A stretch of 64,000 bases of DNA from Chryseobacterium cucumeris (GCF_016775705.1 NZ_CP068760.1:1922001-1986000), one strand, 5' to 3'. Positions 52,121-60,964 are shown, counted from the stretch's first letter. A program made the numbers and translations. The notes: a model not told the origin generated them from the sequence alone.

Positions 52121-53680
52121 TTAATTTTCGGATAATAATTCCGGGATAAAGAATTCCAGATCTGCTCTTTCATACTGAACCGGGTATTCCGTGTCATTGA
52201 TAAAGATATTGGGTGTAAAATGCACCCCATTGCTGCTTACCCATTCTTCATGTCCTTTTAATAATGCAAGTGCATTCTCTGAACTTCCAAAATATTTAGA
52301 ATACTTATGATACCAGCCACTTTTGTCTTCATTATAGCCCTGAACATCATACCAGCTGCTCAACGCTTCCAGAAATTCTATTTTATTTTCACTATTGATA
52401 TAAATATTGGTAAGGTTGACATGAACCGTTCTATTATCAAGATCATCCCTGCTAAGATCTATATCAAAGAAAATATTGATTCTCAAATCATTAGAATACT
52501 TTTTTACCAGCTTTAGAAAAACAGGATAAAATTCTTTGCAATGTTTACAAAAAGGATTGGTAATAAAGGTTAAAGTTTGATCTGCTTTTTCATTTCCAAA
52601 CACAAAAGCGTTCGAAAAATCTTTATTCTCAACTTTTTTCTGTAAAGACAAATTATTTTTGAAAAACTGATAGTTTCTCCTGAATTTCAGATTTCTTTTT
52701 AGGGTATTTTCATCTTTCTGTCCCTTCTTATTTTTTATCCTAAAATTCATCAAAACAATGAGCGAACCTAAACTTCCTATTAGAAACAGAACAACAGTTA
52801 TGTCCGGTTTTTTACTGGTAAATGAGATAAGATTGGCAGCCACCAGCTGAATACATACTGAGGTTATGATTACCATGCAGACAGGACAATACTTTTTAAC
52901 AACAAATACCTGATAGAATAAGGATAAGAAAGCAACGGGTATGAATGCAAATAATCCATATTGATAGATCTCAAAAAAGAATTCAATATTTTTTATCAGA
53001 CTCAATAAAATAAAACACACGATCTGACTGGTAAAAAACAGCAGTGAAATCTCAGATAAATCTATTTTATTAAAAATCTTCCATTTTTTCGAATTAAAAA
53101 CCAGGTCACAATCCGTATTCAGATAATTGCTTTTACATACTCCAACCGGTATGAATGTTCCTTTCCCATGCGTTTTTTTGTAGGCTTCACGGGCAAATAT
53201 GAATCCGATAAGTCCTGTAGCCGCAAAGATCAGTTTCAAAACCAGATTGGAATCATCATAAACGAAAAGGAACAGAAACAGCAGCGTTACAATTCCCCAG
53301 TTAATGTATGTATAATCTAGTTTTGATTTTGTATTGAACTGCTCCTCAGGCTTTTCTATAATAAGTATTATATTTTCCCATTCTGAAAAAAAATCTTCCG
53401 TTTGAGAACCATTGACTGTTATTTTATCACCTATATTATTCACCACTGCCAATTCTCCTTTTACTAAAGCCAGAAAATCCTCAGGTAAAATATCTTTTTC
53501 ATCATTATCAATTCTGTAACTGTAATTTTCAATATTGAAAAAATGTAAAGCATCAGAAAATGCCAGAAGGCTTGGAAAATTGGGATGCCCTTCCAATTGA
53601 AGTTCAAACTCATCCTTATCAATATGTATTTTATTATCATCCAGGTAATTGATAACAGCAGTATAGCTTTTGCGTGTCAT
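52121..53680 (-). CDS. C39-like domain / VKOR / thioredoxin fusion membrane protein
   Basis: Three parts in 519 aa. Residues ~1-110 follow the C39 peptidase pattern seen in Bacteroidota fusions (LEGHPNFPSLLAFSDALHFFNIENYSYRI) but contain no cysteine, so they cannot cleave. Next is a VKOR domain with about five to six TM helices, the loop pair Cys182/Cys191 (GVCKSNYLNTDCD) and the active CxxC Cys265/Cys268 (YCPVCM). Last is a thioredoxin domain with Cys378/Cys381 (NPFCKHCKEFYP). It should pass electrons from substrate thiols to quinone, forming disulfides. The start is the ATG at 53680; the upstream TTG at 53716 is inside a hairpin. Co-directional with the cysteine-rich peptide gene. Confidence 0.9.
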   Translation of the reverse strand: MTRKSYTAVINYLDDNKIHIDKDEFELQLEGHPNFPSLLAFSDALHFFNIENYSYRIDNDEKDILPEDFLALVKGELAVVNNIGDKITVNGSQTEDFFSEWENIILIIEKPEEQFNTKSKLDYTYINWGIVTLLFLFLFVYDDSNLVLKLIFAATGLIGFIFAREAYKKTHGKGTFIPVGVCKSNYLNTDCDLVFNSKKWKIFNKIDLSEISLLFFTSQIVCFILLSLIKNIEFFFEIYQYGLFAFIPVAFLSLFYQVFVVKKYCPVCMVIITSVCIQLVAANLISFTSKKPDITVVLFLIGSLGSLIVLMNFRIKNKKGQKDENTLKRNLKFRRNYQFFKNNLSLQKKVENKDFSNAFVFGNEKADQTLTFITNPFCKHCKEFYPVFLKLVKKYSNDLRINIFFDIDLSRDDLDNRTVHVNLTNIYINSENKIEFLEALSSWYDVQGYNEDKSGWYHKYSKYFGSSENALALLKGHEEWVSSNGVHFTPNIFINDTEYPVQYERADLEFFIPELLSEN

Positions 53681-53701
53681 TTTACTATAACTTTTTGTAT
53701 T

Positions 53702-53730
53702 TAAAAAAAATAGCAACAGTTTCCTGTTGC
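53702..53730 (-). terminator. Intercistronic terminator/attenuator between peptide and VKOR genes
   Basis: On the minus strand GCAACAG-GAAA-CTGTTGC (53713-53730) is followed by ATTTTTTTT. Partial read-through would give excess peptide mRNA over maturation genes. Confidence 0.75.
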
Positions 53731-53752
53731 CATTTTAAAAGATTTACTTTAA

Positions 53753-53941
53753 TTACCCACAACAAAAAGTACCGTTGCAATACGAATCACCATTCCCATT
53801 ATGAGTATTTGCACATGCTGCATTGGTACATGCACATCCTGCATCCGAAATAGGATCTTCCTCTCTTAATCCCCCTTTAATGGTTTTCAACTCATTTCGG
53901 GATAAACTTCCTTTCATCTTTTTTAAATTGATCTTTTTCAT
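53753..53941 (-). CDS. Double-glycine leader, cysteine-rich peptide precursor (RiPP/bacteriocin-like)
   Basis: 62 aa. The leader MKKINLKKMKGSLSRNELKTI ends in KGG (Gly23-Gly24), like the natural-product precursors of Bacteroidota. Cleavage after Gly24 would release a 38-residue core starting LREEDPISDAG with six cysteines at 36, 38, 43, 55, 60 and 61, the last as a CC pair before the final Gly. The core is polar, Asn/Gly/Ala-rich and slightly acidic, with few hydrophobic residues. The downstream VKOR-thioredoxin gene suits oxidation to as many as three disulfides. No protease-exporter or radical-SAM gene is nearby. Confidence 0.85.
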   Translation of the reverse strand: MKKINLKKMKGSLSRNELKTIKGGLREEDPISDAGCACTNAACANTHNGNGDSYCNGTFCCG

Positions 53942-53981
53942 AATAAATGTTTTTTTAATTACGTGTCACTATTGACATAGG

Positions 53982-54011
53982 CGAAAATAGAAAACAAATA
54001 TCACTCACAAA
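53982..54011 (-). promoter_or_regulatory. Probable promoter of the peptide cassette (TTTG-N18-TATTTTCG)
   Basis: TTTG (complement of 54008-54011) and TATTTTCG (complement of 53982-53989) are 18 bp apart. The -7 element has one mismatch to TANNTTTG. The 5' leader would be about 35 nt. Confidence 0.5.
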
Positions 54012-54174
54012 GGAAATACATATGCATATTTTATGTTTATTCATTGTATTTTAATTTGTGAAATATGTACAAGTTTTTAAATAAAGAAAACCTGTCTGCA
54101 CATTCATTTTTCTTATTTATTTCATTAATCATTTACGCAGCTATTATTTATTTTATCAATTAAAATTAAAAAGC

Positions 54175-54182
54175 TATTTTTG
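54175..54182 (+). promoter_or_regulatory. -7 element (TATTTTTG) for the first POT transporter
   Basis: Exact TANNTTTG, 22 bp before the ATG at 54204. The TTG inside it is the spurious start of the longer reading frame. Confidence 0.5.
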
Positions 54183-54203
54183 GGAAATTTGAAAATTGAT
54201 TAT

Positions 54204-55859
54204 ATGAAGACTAAACATCCTAAAGGGCTGCCCTATCTATTCTTTACAGAAATGTGGGAGCGTTTCGGGTATTACCTGATTCTTGGAATCTTTGTTCTAT
54301 ATGTTATTGAGCCTACGGGCATGAAAGGCGGACTTGGACTTCCGGATAAAACTGCTGATGACATTTTCGGAACTTATATTGCTTTAACTTATCTGACTCC
54401 CTTTATTGGAGGATTCCTGGCAGACAGAGTGTTAGGATATATCAAATCTATTTATCTTGGAGGTTTTTTAATGGCTGCAGGATATATAGGTATGGGAGTT
54501 TTTAAAGATTTACCCCTGTTTTATACCTCTCTGGCATTAATTATTATTGGAAACGGTTTCTTTAAGCCTACTATTTCCACATTATTAGGAAACCTTTATT
54601 CAGAAGAACCTTATAAAGCTAATAAAGACTCTGGGTATAATATTTTCTATATGGGAATCAATATCGGGGCATTTATCTGTAATATTATTGCCGCTTTCAT
54701 GCGTAATAAATTCGGTTGGGGTGAAGCTTTTATCACTGCGGGTGTAGGAATGCTTATCGGAATGGTTATTTTTACCATCGGAAGAAAGCATTACATTCAT
54801 GCTGCACAGATGAAACCTGTACAGGAAGGTGATACAAAACTTTCAGAGATTCTGATCAAAGTATTTGTTCCTGCTATCGTTGCCGGAGCAATAGGTTGGT
54901 TTATCCCTGATAATATTTTTGGAAGTGACAGTACGGATGCCTTTATTTTTGCGTGTGTACCTGTTATTTATTTCTATGCATCCCTTTACTTTAAGGCTAA
55001 ACCTGATGAAAAAGCCTCTATCGGAGCATTACTTTCTGTATTCCTGATCAGTATGTTCTTCTGGGCGGTTTTCAAACAAAACGGTACAGCATTGACAAGA
55101 TGGGCTAATTATTACACGGACAGAAGTGTTCCTGCTTCTCTTGAAAAGCCATTGGAAGGTATCTATATGGTAGATGGGAAGAGCTATGAAGACAAAGAAA
55201 CTCCTGTCTATGATAATCAGTTCCGTTCTCAGAAAGATGATAATGGGGAGACTAAAAAAGAAATGGGAAAAGATGTATACTTTAAAAACATATCCCCAGA
55301 GCAGCGTGCGACTCTTGAGAAAAACCCTGAAAACAAAGTTTATCTGTACAATACAGAACTGTTTCAGTCTATCAATCCGTTCTGGGTTATTGCGCTAACT
55401 CCGGTTATTGTAGGATTCTGGGCATTGTTGAGAAGAAAAGGAAAAGAACCATTAACGCCTACCAAGATCGTTTTAGGTTTATTTATTTCAGGACTTTCCT
55501 GCCTTGTCATGGTGTTAGCCGTAATGGCCGGAGACAATGGCGCTGTAAAAGTATCTCCTCTATGGCTGGTTGCCAGCTACGGAGTCATTACTATCGGTGA
55601 GCTGTGCCTGTCTCCAATGGGGCTTTCTTTTGTTTCCAAACTTTCTCCTGCAAGGATTACAGCATTGATGATGGGAGGATTTTTCCTGGCCAACTCTGTG
55701 GGAAATAAGCTTTCAGGAATCCTGGCAAGTACATGGTACAATTATGAAAACAAAACGAATTATTTCCTTGTTAATTTCGCTTTGTTAATATTTGCTACAC
55801 TTTTAGGTCTTTCTATGTTAAAAAGGCTGAATAAGATTATGACAGAAAAAGGGCATTAA
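54204..55859 (+). CDS. POT/PTR-family peptide transporter, copy 1
   Basis: A proton-coupled di/tripeptide importer of the inner membrane. The start at 54204 (MKTKHPKGLPYLFFTEMWERFGYY) avoids the promoter box upstream; the product is 551 aa. The POT signature ExxERF (EMWERF) is in TM1, GGFLADRVLGYIKSIYLGG is the family loop, and YNIFYMGINIGAFICNI is the PTR2 signature. A long hydrophilic insert lies between two TM helices (residues ~305-385), larger than in copies 2 and 3. It is followed by a strong terminator. Confidence 0.94.
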   Translation: MKTKHPKGLPYLFFTEMWERFGYYLILGIFVLYVIEPTGMKGGLGLPDKTADDIFGTYIALTYLTPFIGGFLADRVLGYIKSIYLGGFLMAAGYIGMGVFKDLPLFYTSLALIIIGNGFFKPTISTLLGNLYSEEPYKANKDSGYNIFYMGINIGAFICNIIAAFMRNKFGWGEAFITAGVGMLIGMVIFTIGRKHYIHAAQMKPVQEGDTKLSEILIKVFVPAIVAGAIGWFIPDNIFGSDSTDAFIFACVPVIYFYASLYFKAKPDEKASIGALLSVFLISMFFWAVFKQNGTALTRWANYYTDRSVPASLEKPLEGIYMVDGKSYEDKETPVYDNQFRSQKDDNGETKKEMGKDVYFKNISPEQRATLEKNPENKVYLYNTELFQSINPFWVIALTPVIVGFWALLRRKGKEPLTPTKIVLGLFISGLSCLVMVLAVMAGDNGAVKVSPLWLVASYGVITIGELCLSPMGLSFVSKLSPARITALMMGGFFLANSVGNKLSGILASTWYNYENKTNYFLVNFALLIFATLLGLSMLKRLNKIMTEKGH

Positions 55860-55884
55860 AATGCTCAATATGATAAAGATAACT

Positions 55885-55915
55885 AAGCTGCGGAATAGTC
55901 CCGCAGCTTTTTTAT
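55885..55915 (+). terminator. Terminator of POT copy 1
   Basis: AAGCTGCGG/CCGCAGCTT (9 bp, 55885-55893 and 55901-55909) followed by T-run. Confidence 0.85.
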
Positions 55916-55935
55916 TTAAAAATAAAATTAAAACC

Positions 55936-55965
55936 TTGCCAAAAACCCAAAATAAACTATATTTG
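55936..55965 (+). promoter_or_regulatory. Promoter of POT copy 2 (TTG-N19-TATATTTG)
   Basis: TTG at 55936-55938 and TATATTTG at 55958-55965, 19 bp apart; the leader to the ATG at 55994 would be about 22 nt. Confidence 0.7.
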
Positions 55966-55993
55966 TCAGTCTTAACAAAAATTAACAATAGAA

Positions 55994-57748
55994 ATGGATA
56001 ATATTGAAGCATTGAGTCCGAAACCGGATGAATTTGTAGAGAATAAGAATTCCAGGCATCCTAAAGGATTATGGGTTCTTTTCGGAACAGAAATGTGGGA
56101 GCGTTTCAACTTTTATGGAATGAGAGCTCTTTTGACGCTCTTCATGGTAAATTCCTTATTGATAAAAGAAGCTGATGCAGCGATCATCTATGGTGGATTT
56201 CTAGCTTTATGTTATTTAACACCTCTTTTGGGAGGATTTATTGCTGATAAATATATCGGAAACAGATATGCGATCATCATTGGTGGATCGTTAATGGCTA
56301 TTGGCCAGTTCTTATTATTCATCAGTGCCTCAACTTTTTCAGCGGATATTGGTAGTGCCAAACTTATCATGTGGCTGGCATTATTCGTGATCATTTTTGG
56401 TAACGGATTCTTCAAACCGAATATTTCTTCAATGGTGGGAAGCCTTTATCCAAAACAGGAAAAGTCTAAACTGGATTCTGCCTTCACTATTTTCTACATG
56501 GGGATCAACATCGGGGCTTTCCTTGGTCAGTTCATCTGTCCATACGTAGGAGACGTAAAAGATGCAGCAACAGGAGTAAGAGATATCTTCGCTTTCAAAT
56601 GGGGATTCCTGGCAGCTTCTATTGCCATGGTAATCGGAACGGTAACATTCTTTATCCTTAAAAACAAATATGTAGTAACTCCGGAAGGAAGACCTATCGG
56701 AGGATTACCGAAAAACAATACAAGTGCTGACTTTGAAGAAGGAGAAACGCAGACTGCTAAATTCTCTGGCCAGGCTTTAGGAATCACTGGTGGAATATTT
56801 GTAGTTTTATTCTTCCTTTTCAGATATCTTCTTGTAGGTGAGTTTGGATTCAATTCTTTAGAAATGGGGCAATTGATTAAAGGAATCATTTATCCATTCA
56901 TCTATTCAGCTGGTATTTCTCTTGCCTTCTTAATTATGTCTTCTGCTGAAAATAAAGTTGAAAGACAGAGAATCTGGGTAATTTATATCGTATCATTCTT
57001 TATTATTTTCTTCTGGGCTGCGTTCGAACAGGCAGGATCTTCATTAACATTTATTGCAGATAACCAAACAGACAGAAACATTTTAGGATGGAATATGCCG
57101 CCTTCAATGGTTCAGATCTTCAACGGAATCTTCGTTGTTATTCTGGCAGTTCCTTTCAGTTTAATCTGGGATAAATTAAGAGCTAAAGGAAAAGAACCGG
57201 TATCTCCGTTCAAACAGGCAATGGGATTAGCTTTGATCGCTCTTTCTTATTTCATCATTGCACACAATGTAAAAGATCTTGGAAACTCAGGTTTATTAGC
57301 CATCAAATGGTTAATGCTACTATACTTCATCCAGACATGTGGTGAGCTTTGTCTTTCTCCAATTGGTTTATCATTGGTTGGTAAGCTGGCTCCGAAAAGA
57401 TTTGCTTCATTACTATATGGTGTTTTCTTTATTTCTAACGCTGCCGGTTATGCATTAGCCGGTTCATTGGGAGCACTTATCCCTGCAACAGGTGATAAAT
57501 TCAAGAAAGCTGAAGAAATGGGTGTTAATCTACAGGATGTTTTGGATAAAAAAGTAACCCTGACAGCGGATCAGGTAGCTGCTTTTGATAAAGCTCAGTT
57601 ACCATTACACAACCCTACTTTTGTAGGATTCGAAATCCATAACTTATTTGAATTCTTCATGGTATTCGTAGTACTTTGTGGGATTGCTGCTGTAATTTTA
57701 GGATTAATTTCACCTATCTTAAAGAAAATGATGCATGGTGTAAACTAA
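55994..57748 (+). CDS. POT/PTR-family peptide transporter, copy 2
   Basis: 584 aa, same family: EMWERFNFYGMRALLTLF, TPLLGGFIADKYIGNRYAI, GNGFFKPNISSMVGSLY and FTIFYMGINIGAFLGQ. It begins with a 25-residue polar N-terminal extension. A late extramembrane loop (DKFKKAEEMGVNLQDVLDKKVTLTADQ) distinguishes it from copy 3. It has its own promoter and terminator and so is regulated apart from its neighbours. Confidence 0.95.
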   Translation: MDNIEALSPKPDEFVENKNSRHPKGLWVLFGTEMWERFNFYGMRALLTLFMVNSLLIKEADAAIIYGGFLALCYLTPLLGGFIADKYIGNRYAIIIGGSLMAIGQFLLFISASTFSADIGSAKLIMWLALFVIIFGNGFFKPNISSMVGSLYPKQEKSKLDSAFTIFYMGINIGAFLGQFICPYVGDVKDAATGVRDIFAFKWGFLAASIAMVIGTVTFFILKNKYVVTPEGRPIGGLPKNNTSADFEEGETQTAKFSGQALGITGGIFVVLFFLFRYLLVGEFGFNSLEMGQLIKGIIYPFIYSAGISLAFLIMSSAENKVERQRIWVIYIVSFFIIFFWAAFEQAGSSLTFIADNQTDRNILGWNMPPSMVQIFNGIFVVILAVPFSLIWDKLRAKGKEPVSPFKQAMGLALIALSYFIIAHNVKDLGNSGLLAIKWLMLLYFIQTCGELCLSPIGLSLVGKLAPKRFASLLYGVFFISNAAGYALAGSLGALIPATGDKFKKAEEMGVNLQDVLDKKVTLTADQVAAFDKAQLPLHNPTFVGFEIHNLFEFFMVFVVLCGIAAVILGLISPILKKMMHGVN

Positions 57749-57769
57749 TTGTATCAACAAAATATCATA

Positions 57770-57798
57770 AAACCTCTGCCAAGTCAGAGGTTTTTTTT
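57770..57798 (+). terminator. Terminator of POT copy 2
   Basis: AACCTCTG/CAGAGGTT (57771-57778, 57785-57792) followed by eight T. Confidence 0.85.
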
Positions 57799-57806
57799 AT
57801 TTTCGT

Positions 57807-58799
57807 ATGATGGAAATTTCCGAAGATTCTTTATTCCAATCCGTAAAGGAAATCATTAGGCAGTCGCGCGAAAAAGTGTTTCGTATAGCGAATTCTACTC
57901 TACTGCTCACTTACTGGCAGATTGGAAAATTGATTGTTGAAGATGAACAACAAGGAAAAGAACGCGCAGAATACGGAAAATATACGCTGAAAAAACTTTC
58001 TCAGAAACTTACCTTAGAATTTGGAAAAGGATTTGATGAAAGTAACTTAAGAAACATGCGCTCTTTTTATCATGCATTTCCAATATGTGACGCATTGCGT
58101 CACGAATTGAGCTGGACCCATTACAGATTACTGATAAGGCTTGACAATGCTGATAAAATGAATTACTATATCAATGAATCCGTTCAAAATAACTGGAATT
58201 ACAGAGATCTTAAAAGACAAATCAATTCCCTTGCTTATGAACGCGTTTTAGAACATAAAAAATCTTCTCCGGAAACTATTCACAGTGTTTTAAAAGATCC
58301 TTATATTTTTGAGTTTCTCGGTCTAAAAGCTGATGAACAATTTTCTGAAAAAGAAATTGAAACAGCCATTATTGACCATATTCAAAAGTTTTTGCTTGAA
58401 TTTGGGAAAGGATTCGCTTTTGTAGCCAGACAACAACATATTTCAACAGATACATCGGATTTTTATATCGACCTTGTCTTCTATAATTACATTTTAAAAT
58501 GCTTTGTCATCATTGACTTGAAAACCGGCGAACTCTCTCATCAGGATATCGGACAGATTGATATGTATGTAAGAATGTATGATGATCTGAAACGCGGTGA
58601 AGGTGATAATCCGACCATCGGAATTTTATTATGTTCAGAAAAAGATGAGACCATTGTAAAATACTCCGTTTTGAATGATAAAAACAATTTATTTGCCAGC
58701 AAATACCTGCTGTACCTCCCAAAAGAAGAAGAATTAAAACAAATTATTGACCAGGACAGAATCCGTTTTGAACTGGATCAGGAAAATAAAAACCCTTAA
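57807..58799 (+). CDS. DUF1016 (YhcG-type) PD-(D/E)xK nuclease-domain protein
   Basis: 330 aa with the two-part DUF1016 layout. The N-terminal helical/wHTH-like part holds VFRIANSTLLLTYWQIGKLIVEDEQQGKERAEYG and FDESNLRNMRSFYHAFP. The C-terminal PDDEXK nuclease has Asp222 in FYIDLVFYN and Asp237-x-Lys239 in VIIDLKTGEL. All the core catalytic residues seem present. YhcG-type proteins are often found near restriction or mobile loci, but here it sits alone between two peptide transporters, 24 bp before copy 3. It is a likely insertion into the locus; its role is unknown. Confidence 0.92.
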   Translation: MMEISEDSLFQSVKEIIRQSREKVFRIANSTLLLTYWQIGKLIVEDEQQGKERAEYGKYTLKKLSQKLTLEFGKGFDESNLRNMRSFYHAFPICDALRHELSWTHYRLLIRLDNADKMNYYINESVQNNWNYRDLKRQINSLAYERVLEHKKSSPETIHSVLKDPYIFEFLGLKADEQFSEKEIETAIIDHIQKFLLEFGKGFAFVARQQHISTDTSDFYIDLVFYNYILKCFVIIDLKTGELSHQDIGQIDMYVRMYDDLKRGEGDNPTIGILLCSEKDETIVKYSVLNDKNNLFASKYLLYLPKEEELKQIIDQDRIRFELDQENKNP

Positions 58800-58822
58800 T
58801 TAGAACTTAATCATATATCATT

Positions 58823-60334
58823 ATGAGCTTAACTTTAGATGAAATACAAAATTTCAAAGGAAAATATCCCAGACAAATCTGGAGCCTGTTTTTCTCTGAA
58901 ATGTGGGAACGTTTCTGTTTCTACGGAATGCGTGGAATGCTGGTCTTCTTCATGATCTCACAGCTTAATTTCCATGAAAAAGAAGCCAACCTTCAATACG
59001 GTGCCACTCAGGCCTTTGTATATGCCTTTACCTTTGTGGGAGGTCTTTTTGCTGATAAAATTTTAGGATTCCGAAAATCCCTGTTCTGGGGCGGGCTGCT
59101 AATGATCGTAGGAAGTTTAATCCTGGCTACCGATCCCCATAAATTCTTTTTCTTAGGAATAGCTTTCACTGTCGTAGGAACAGGTTTCTTCAAACCTAAT
59201 ATTTCATCTATGGTAGGACAGCTTTACAAACCTAATGATTCAAGAGCAGATGCCGGATTCTCACTTTTTTATGCAGGAATTAATCTCGGAGCATTGCTAG
59301 GCGGTTATTTATGTATTGCCATTGGTAAAGGAGAATTCTTAAGCAACATTATTGCAGAAGAAATGAGGTGGCATATTGCTTTTGGTCTTGCTGCAATAGT
59401 AATGGTTGTAAGCTTAATTAATTTTGTATTTACACAGAGAACACTAGGAACTATCGGTTTACAGCCGGGACACTCTTTAGCAGAGGTAAAAGCAGCTCCA
59501 ATTCCAAAATGGAAAGAATACGGAGTATATGTTTTGTCATTGGTTTTTGTACCCATCATCATGACCATGGTAGCCAAGACTGAGTATACAGATTATTTTA
59601 TGTGGACCATCGGACCTTTAACTTTAATCTATCTGTTCTATGAAATGTCTAAAGTAACGGCATCTGAACGTAAAAAACTTTGGGCAGCTTTGGTTTTCAT
59701 TATATTTTCAATCATATTCTGGGGAATCTATGAGCAAAGCGGAGGTTCTTTGAGCATTTTCGCAGCTAAAAACCTGAATAAAGATCTTTTTGGATTAGAC
59801 CCAAATGGAGTGAATAACTCAGGAGGAGCTTTCTTCATTATTTTTCTTGCCCCATTGATCGGACTTCTATGGATCTGGCTGAACAAAAGAAAAATTGAAC
59901 CCAACACGATTATCAAATTCGGATTAGGATTTATTTTCTTAGGATTAGGATATTATGTTTTATTTGCAACGCGCCTCTTCGCAGACCTTCAGGGAATCAC
60001 TTCACTGAACTTCTTCACACTGGCATTGCTTATCATTACCCTTGGGGAATTATGCCTTTCTCCTATCGGTTTATCCATCATGACCAAGCTTTCTACCAAG
60101 AATCTTCAGGGAATGATGATGGGAATGTGGTTTCTTGCATCAGCGTATGGGCAGTATGTTGCAGGAATTATTGGGGCCAGTCTTGCCACAGCCAAAGAAG
60201 GTTCTACCAACTATGATGAATTGATCACTTATACCGATGGATATAAACAATTAGGATTATATGCGGTAATTGCCGGAGTGGTATTAATTTTGATATCTCC
60301 GTACGTGAAAAAATTAATGCAAGATGTAAAATAA
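58823..60334 (+). CDS. POT/PTR-family peptide transporter, copy 3
   Basis: 503 aa: EMWERFCFYGMRGMLVFF, GGLFADKILGFRKSLFWGG, GTGFFKPNISSMVGQLY and FSLFYAGINLGALLGGYL. It is the most compact of the three copies and lacks their extended late loop. It is close behind the DUF1016 gene (23 bp), so it is probably co-transcribed with it now, and precedes the thioredoxin-fold gene by 41 bp. Confidence 0.95.
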   Translation: MSLTLDEIQNFKGKYPRQIWSLFFSEMWERFCFYGMRGMLVFFMISQLNFHEKEANLQYGATQAFVYAFTFVGGLFADKILGFRKSLFWGGLLMIVGSLILATDPHKFFFLGIAFTVVGTGFFKPNISSMVGQLYKPNDSRADAGFSLFYAGINLGALLGGYLCIAIGKGEFLSNIIAEEMRWHIAFGLAAIVMVVSLINFVFTQRTLGTIGLQPGHSLAEVKAAPIPKWKEYGVYVLSLVFVPIIMTMVAKTEYTDYFMWTIGPLTLIYLFYEMSKVTASERKKLWAALVFIIFSIIFWGIYEQSGGSLSIFAAKNLNKDLFGLDPNGVNNSGGAFFIIFLAPLIGLLWIWLNKRKIEPNTIIKFGLGFIFLGLGYYVLFATRLFADLQGITSLNFFTLALLIITLGELCLSPIGLSIMTKLSTKNLQGMMMGMWFLASAYGQYVAGIIGASLATAKEGSTNYDELITYTDGYKQLGLYAVIAGVVLILISPYVKKLMQDVK

Positions 60335-60359
60335 AAAATAAGTAATCATGCTTATTTTT
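60334..60359 (+). terminator. Weak hairpin between POT copy 3 and thioredoxin gene
   Basis: AAAAATAAG/CTTATTTTT with an 8-bp loop; AU-rich, so more likely a partial terminator or processing site. Confidence 0.4.
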
Positions 60360-60375
60360 ATCCAAATATCACAAT

Positions 60376-60909
60376 ATGAAGAAAATTTTAAGCATAACAC
60401 TCTTATTTTTATTAAATTTTAGTTTTGCACAAGTAAAGTGGATGACCATTGAAGAAGCTTTAAAAGCCCAAAAGGAAAGTCCCAAAAAAATATTAATTGA
60501 TTTCTACGCAGACTGGTGTGGTCCATGCAAAATCATGGATAAAAAAACGTACGGCCACCCTGTACTGGCTCAGATATTAAATGAGAATTATTATCCTGTA
60601 AAGTTTAATGCAGAAGAAAAAAAGAGCATTGAAATTTTCGGAAGAACATTTTCCAATCCCAATACTGAACATAGAAAGGGAAAAAATTCTCTGCATGAGT
60701 TTACCCAGTATATGAATGTAGGAGCCGTTCCAAGTACAGTATTTCTGGATGAGCATGGCGATCCCATCACCATTCTTCAGGGAGAATTGTCTGCCAAAGA
60801 ACTGGAACCTTATCTGGAACTGATTTCCAAAGATCTGTTTAAAAAGATTAAGACCAGAGAACAATGGGAGGATTACCAGAAAAAATTCAAATCTAAAATC
60901 AAAAATTAA
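60376..60909 (+). CDS. Secreted thioredoxin-fold protein
   Basis: 177 aa, Sec signal MKKILSITLLFLLNFSFAQ, then a thioredoxin domain with active-site Cys48-Gly-Pro-Cys51 in FYADWCGPCKIMDKKTYGHP. The late cis-Pro region is NVGAVPSTVFLDEHGDPI. The C-terminal helix ends in a basic tail. It is a periplasmic thiol oxidoreductase of the DsbD-gamma/TlpA-like thioredoxin group; the partner is unknown. It closes the peptide-transport locus. Confidence 0.9.
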   Translation: MKKILSITLLFLLNFSFAQVKWMTIEEALKAQKESPKKILIDFYADWCGPCKIMDKKTYGHPVLAQILNENYYPVKFNAEEKKSIEIFGRTFSNPNTEHRKGKNSLHEFTQYMNVGAVPSTVFLDEHGDPITILQGELSAKELEPYLELISKDLFKKIKTREQWEDYQKKFKSKIKN

Positions 60910-60964
60910 TTCAGAACTTTGAAACACCGATTTTCTGTTTCAATGCTAAAAAATTCATTATAGA

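Noticed and set aside
53681..53716. TTG-initiated extension of the VKOR fusion
   Set aside because: It would begin in the stem of the intercistronic hairpin.
54180..54203. TTG-initiated extension of POT copy 1
   Set aside because: Overlaps TATTTTTG; the ATG at 54204 gives a normal POT N-terminus.
57798..57805. TATTTTCG as promoter for the DUF1016 gene
   Set aside because: Transcription would start inside the coding frame, the match is imperfect, and it is part of the terminator T-run of POT copy 2.
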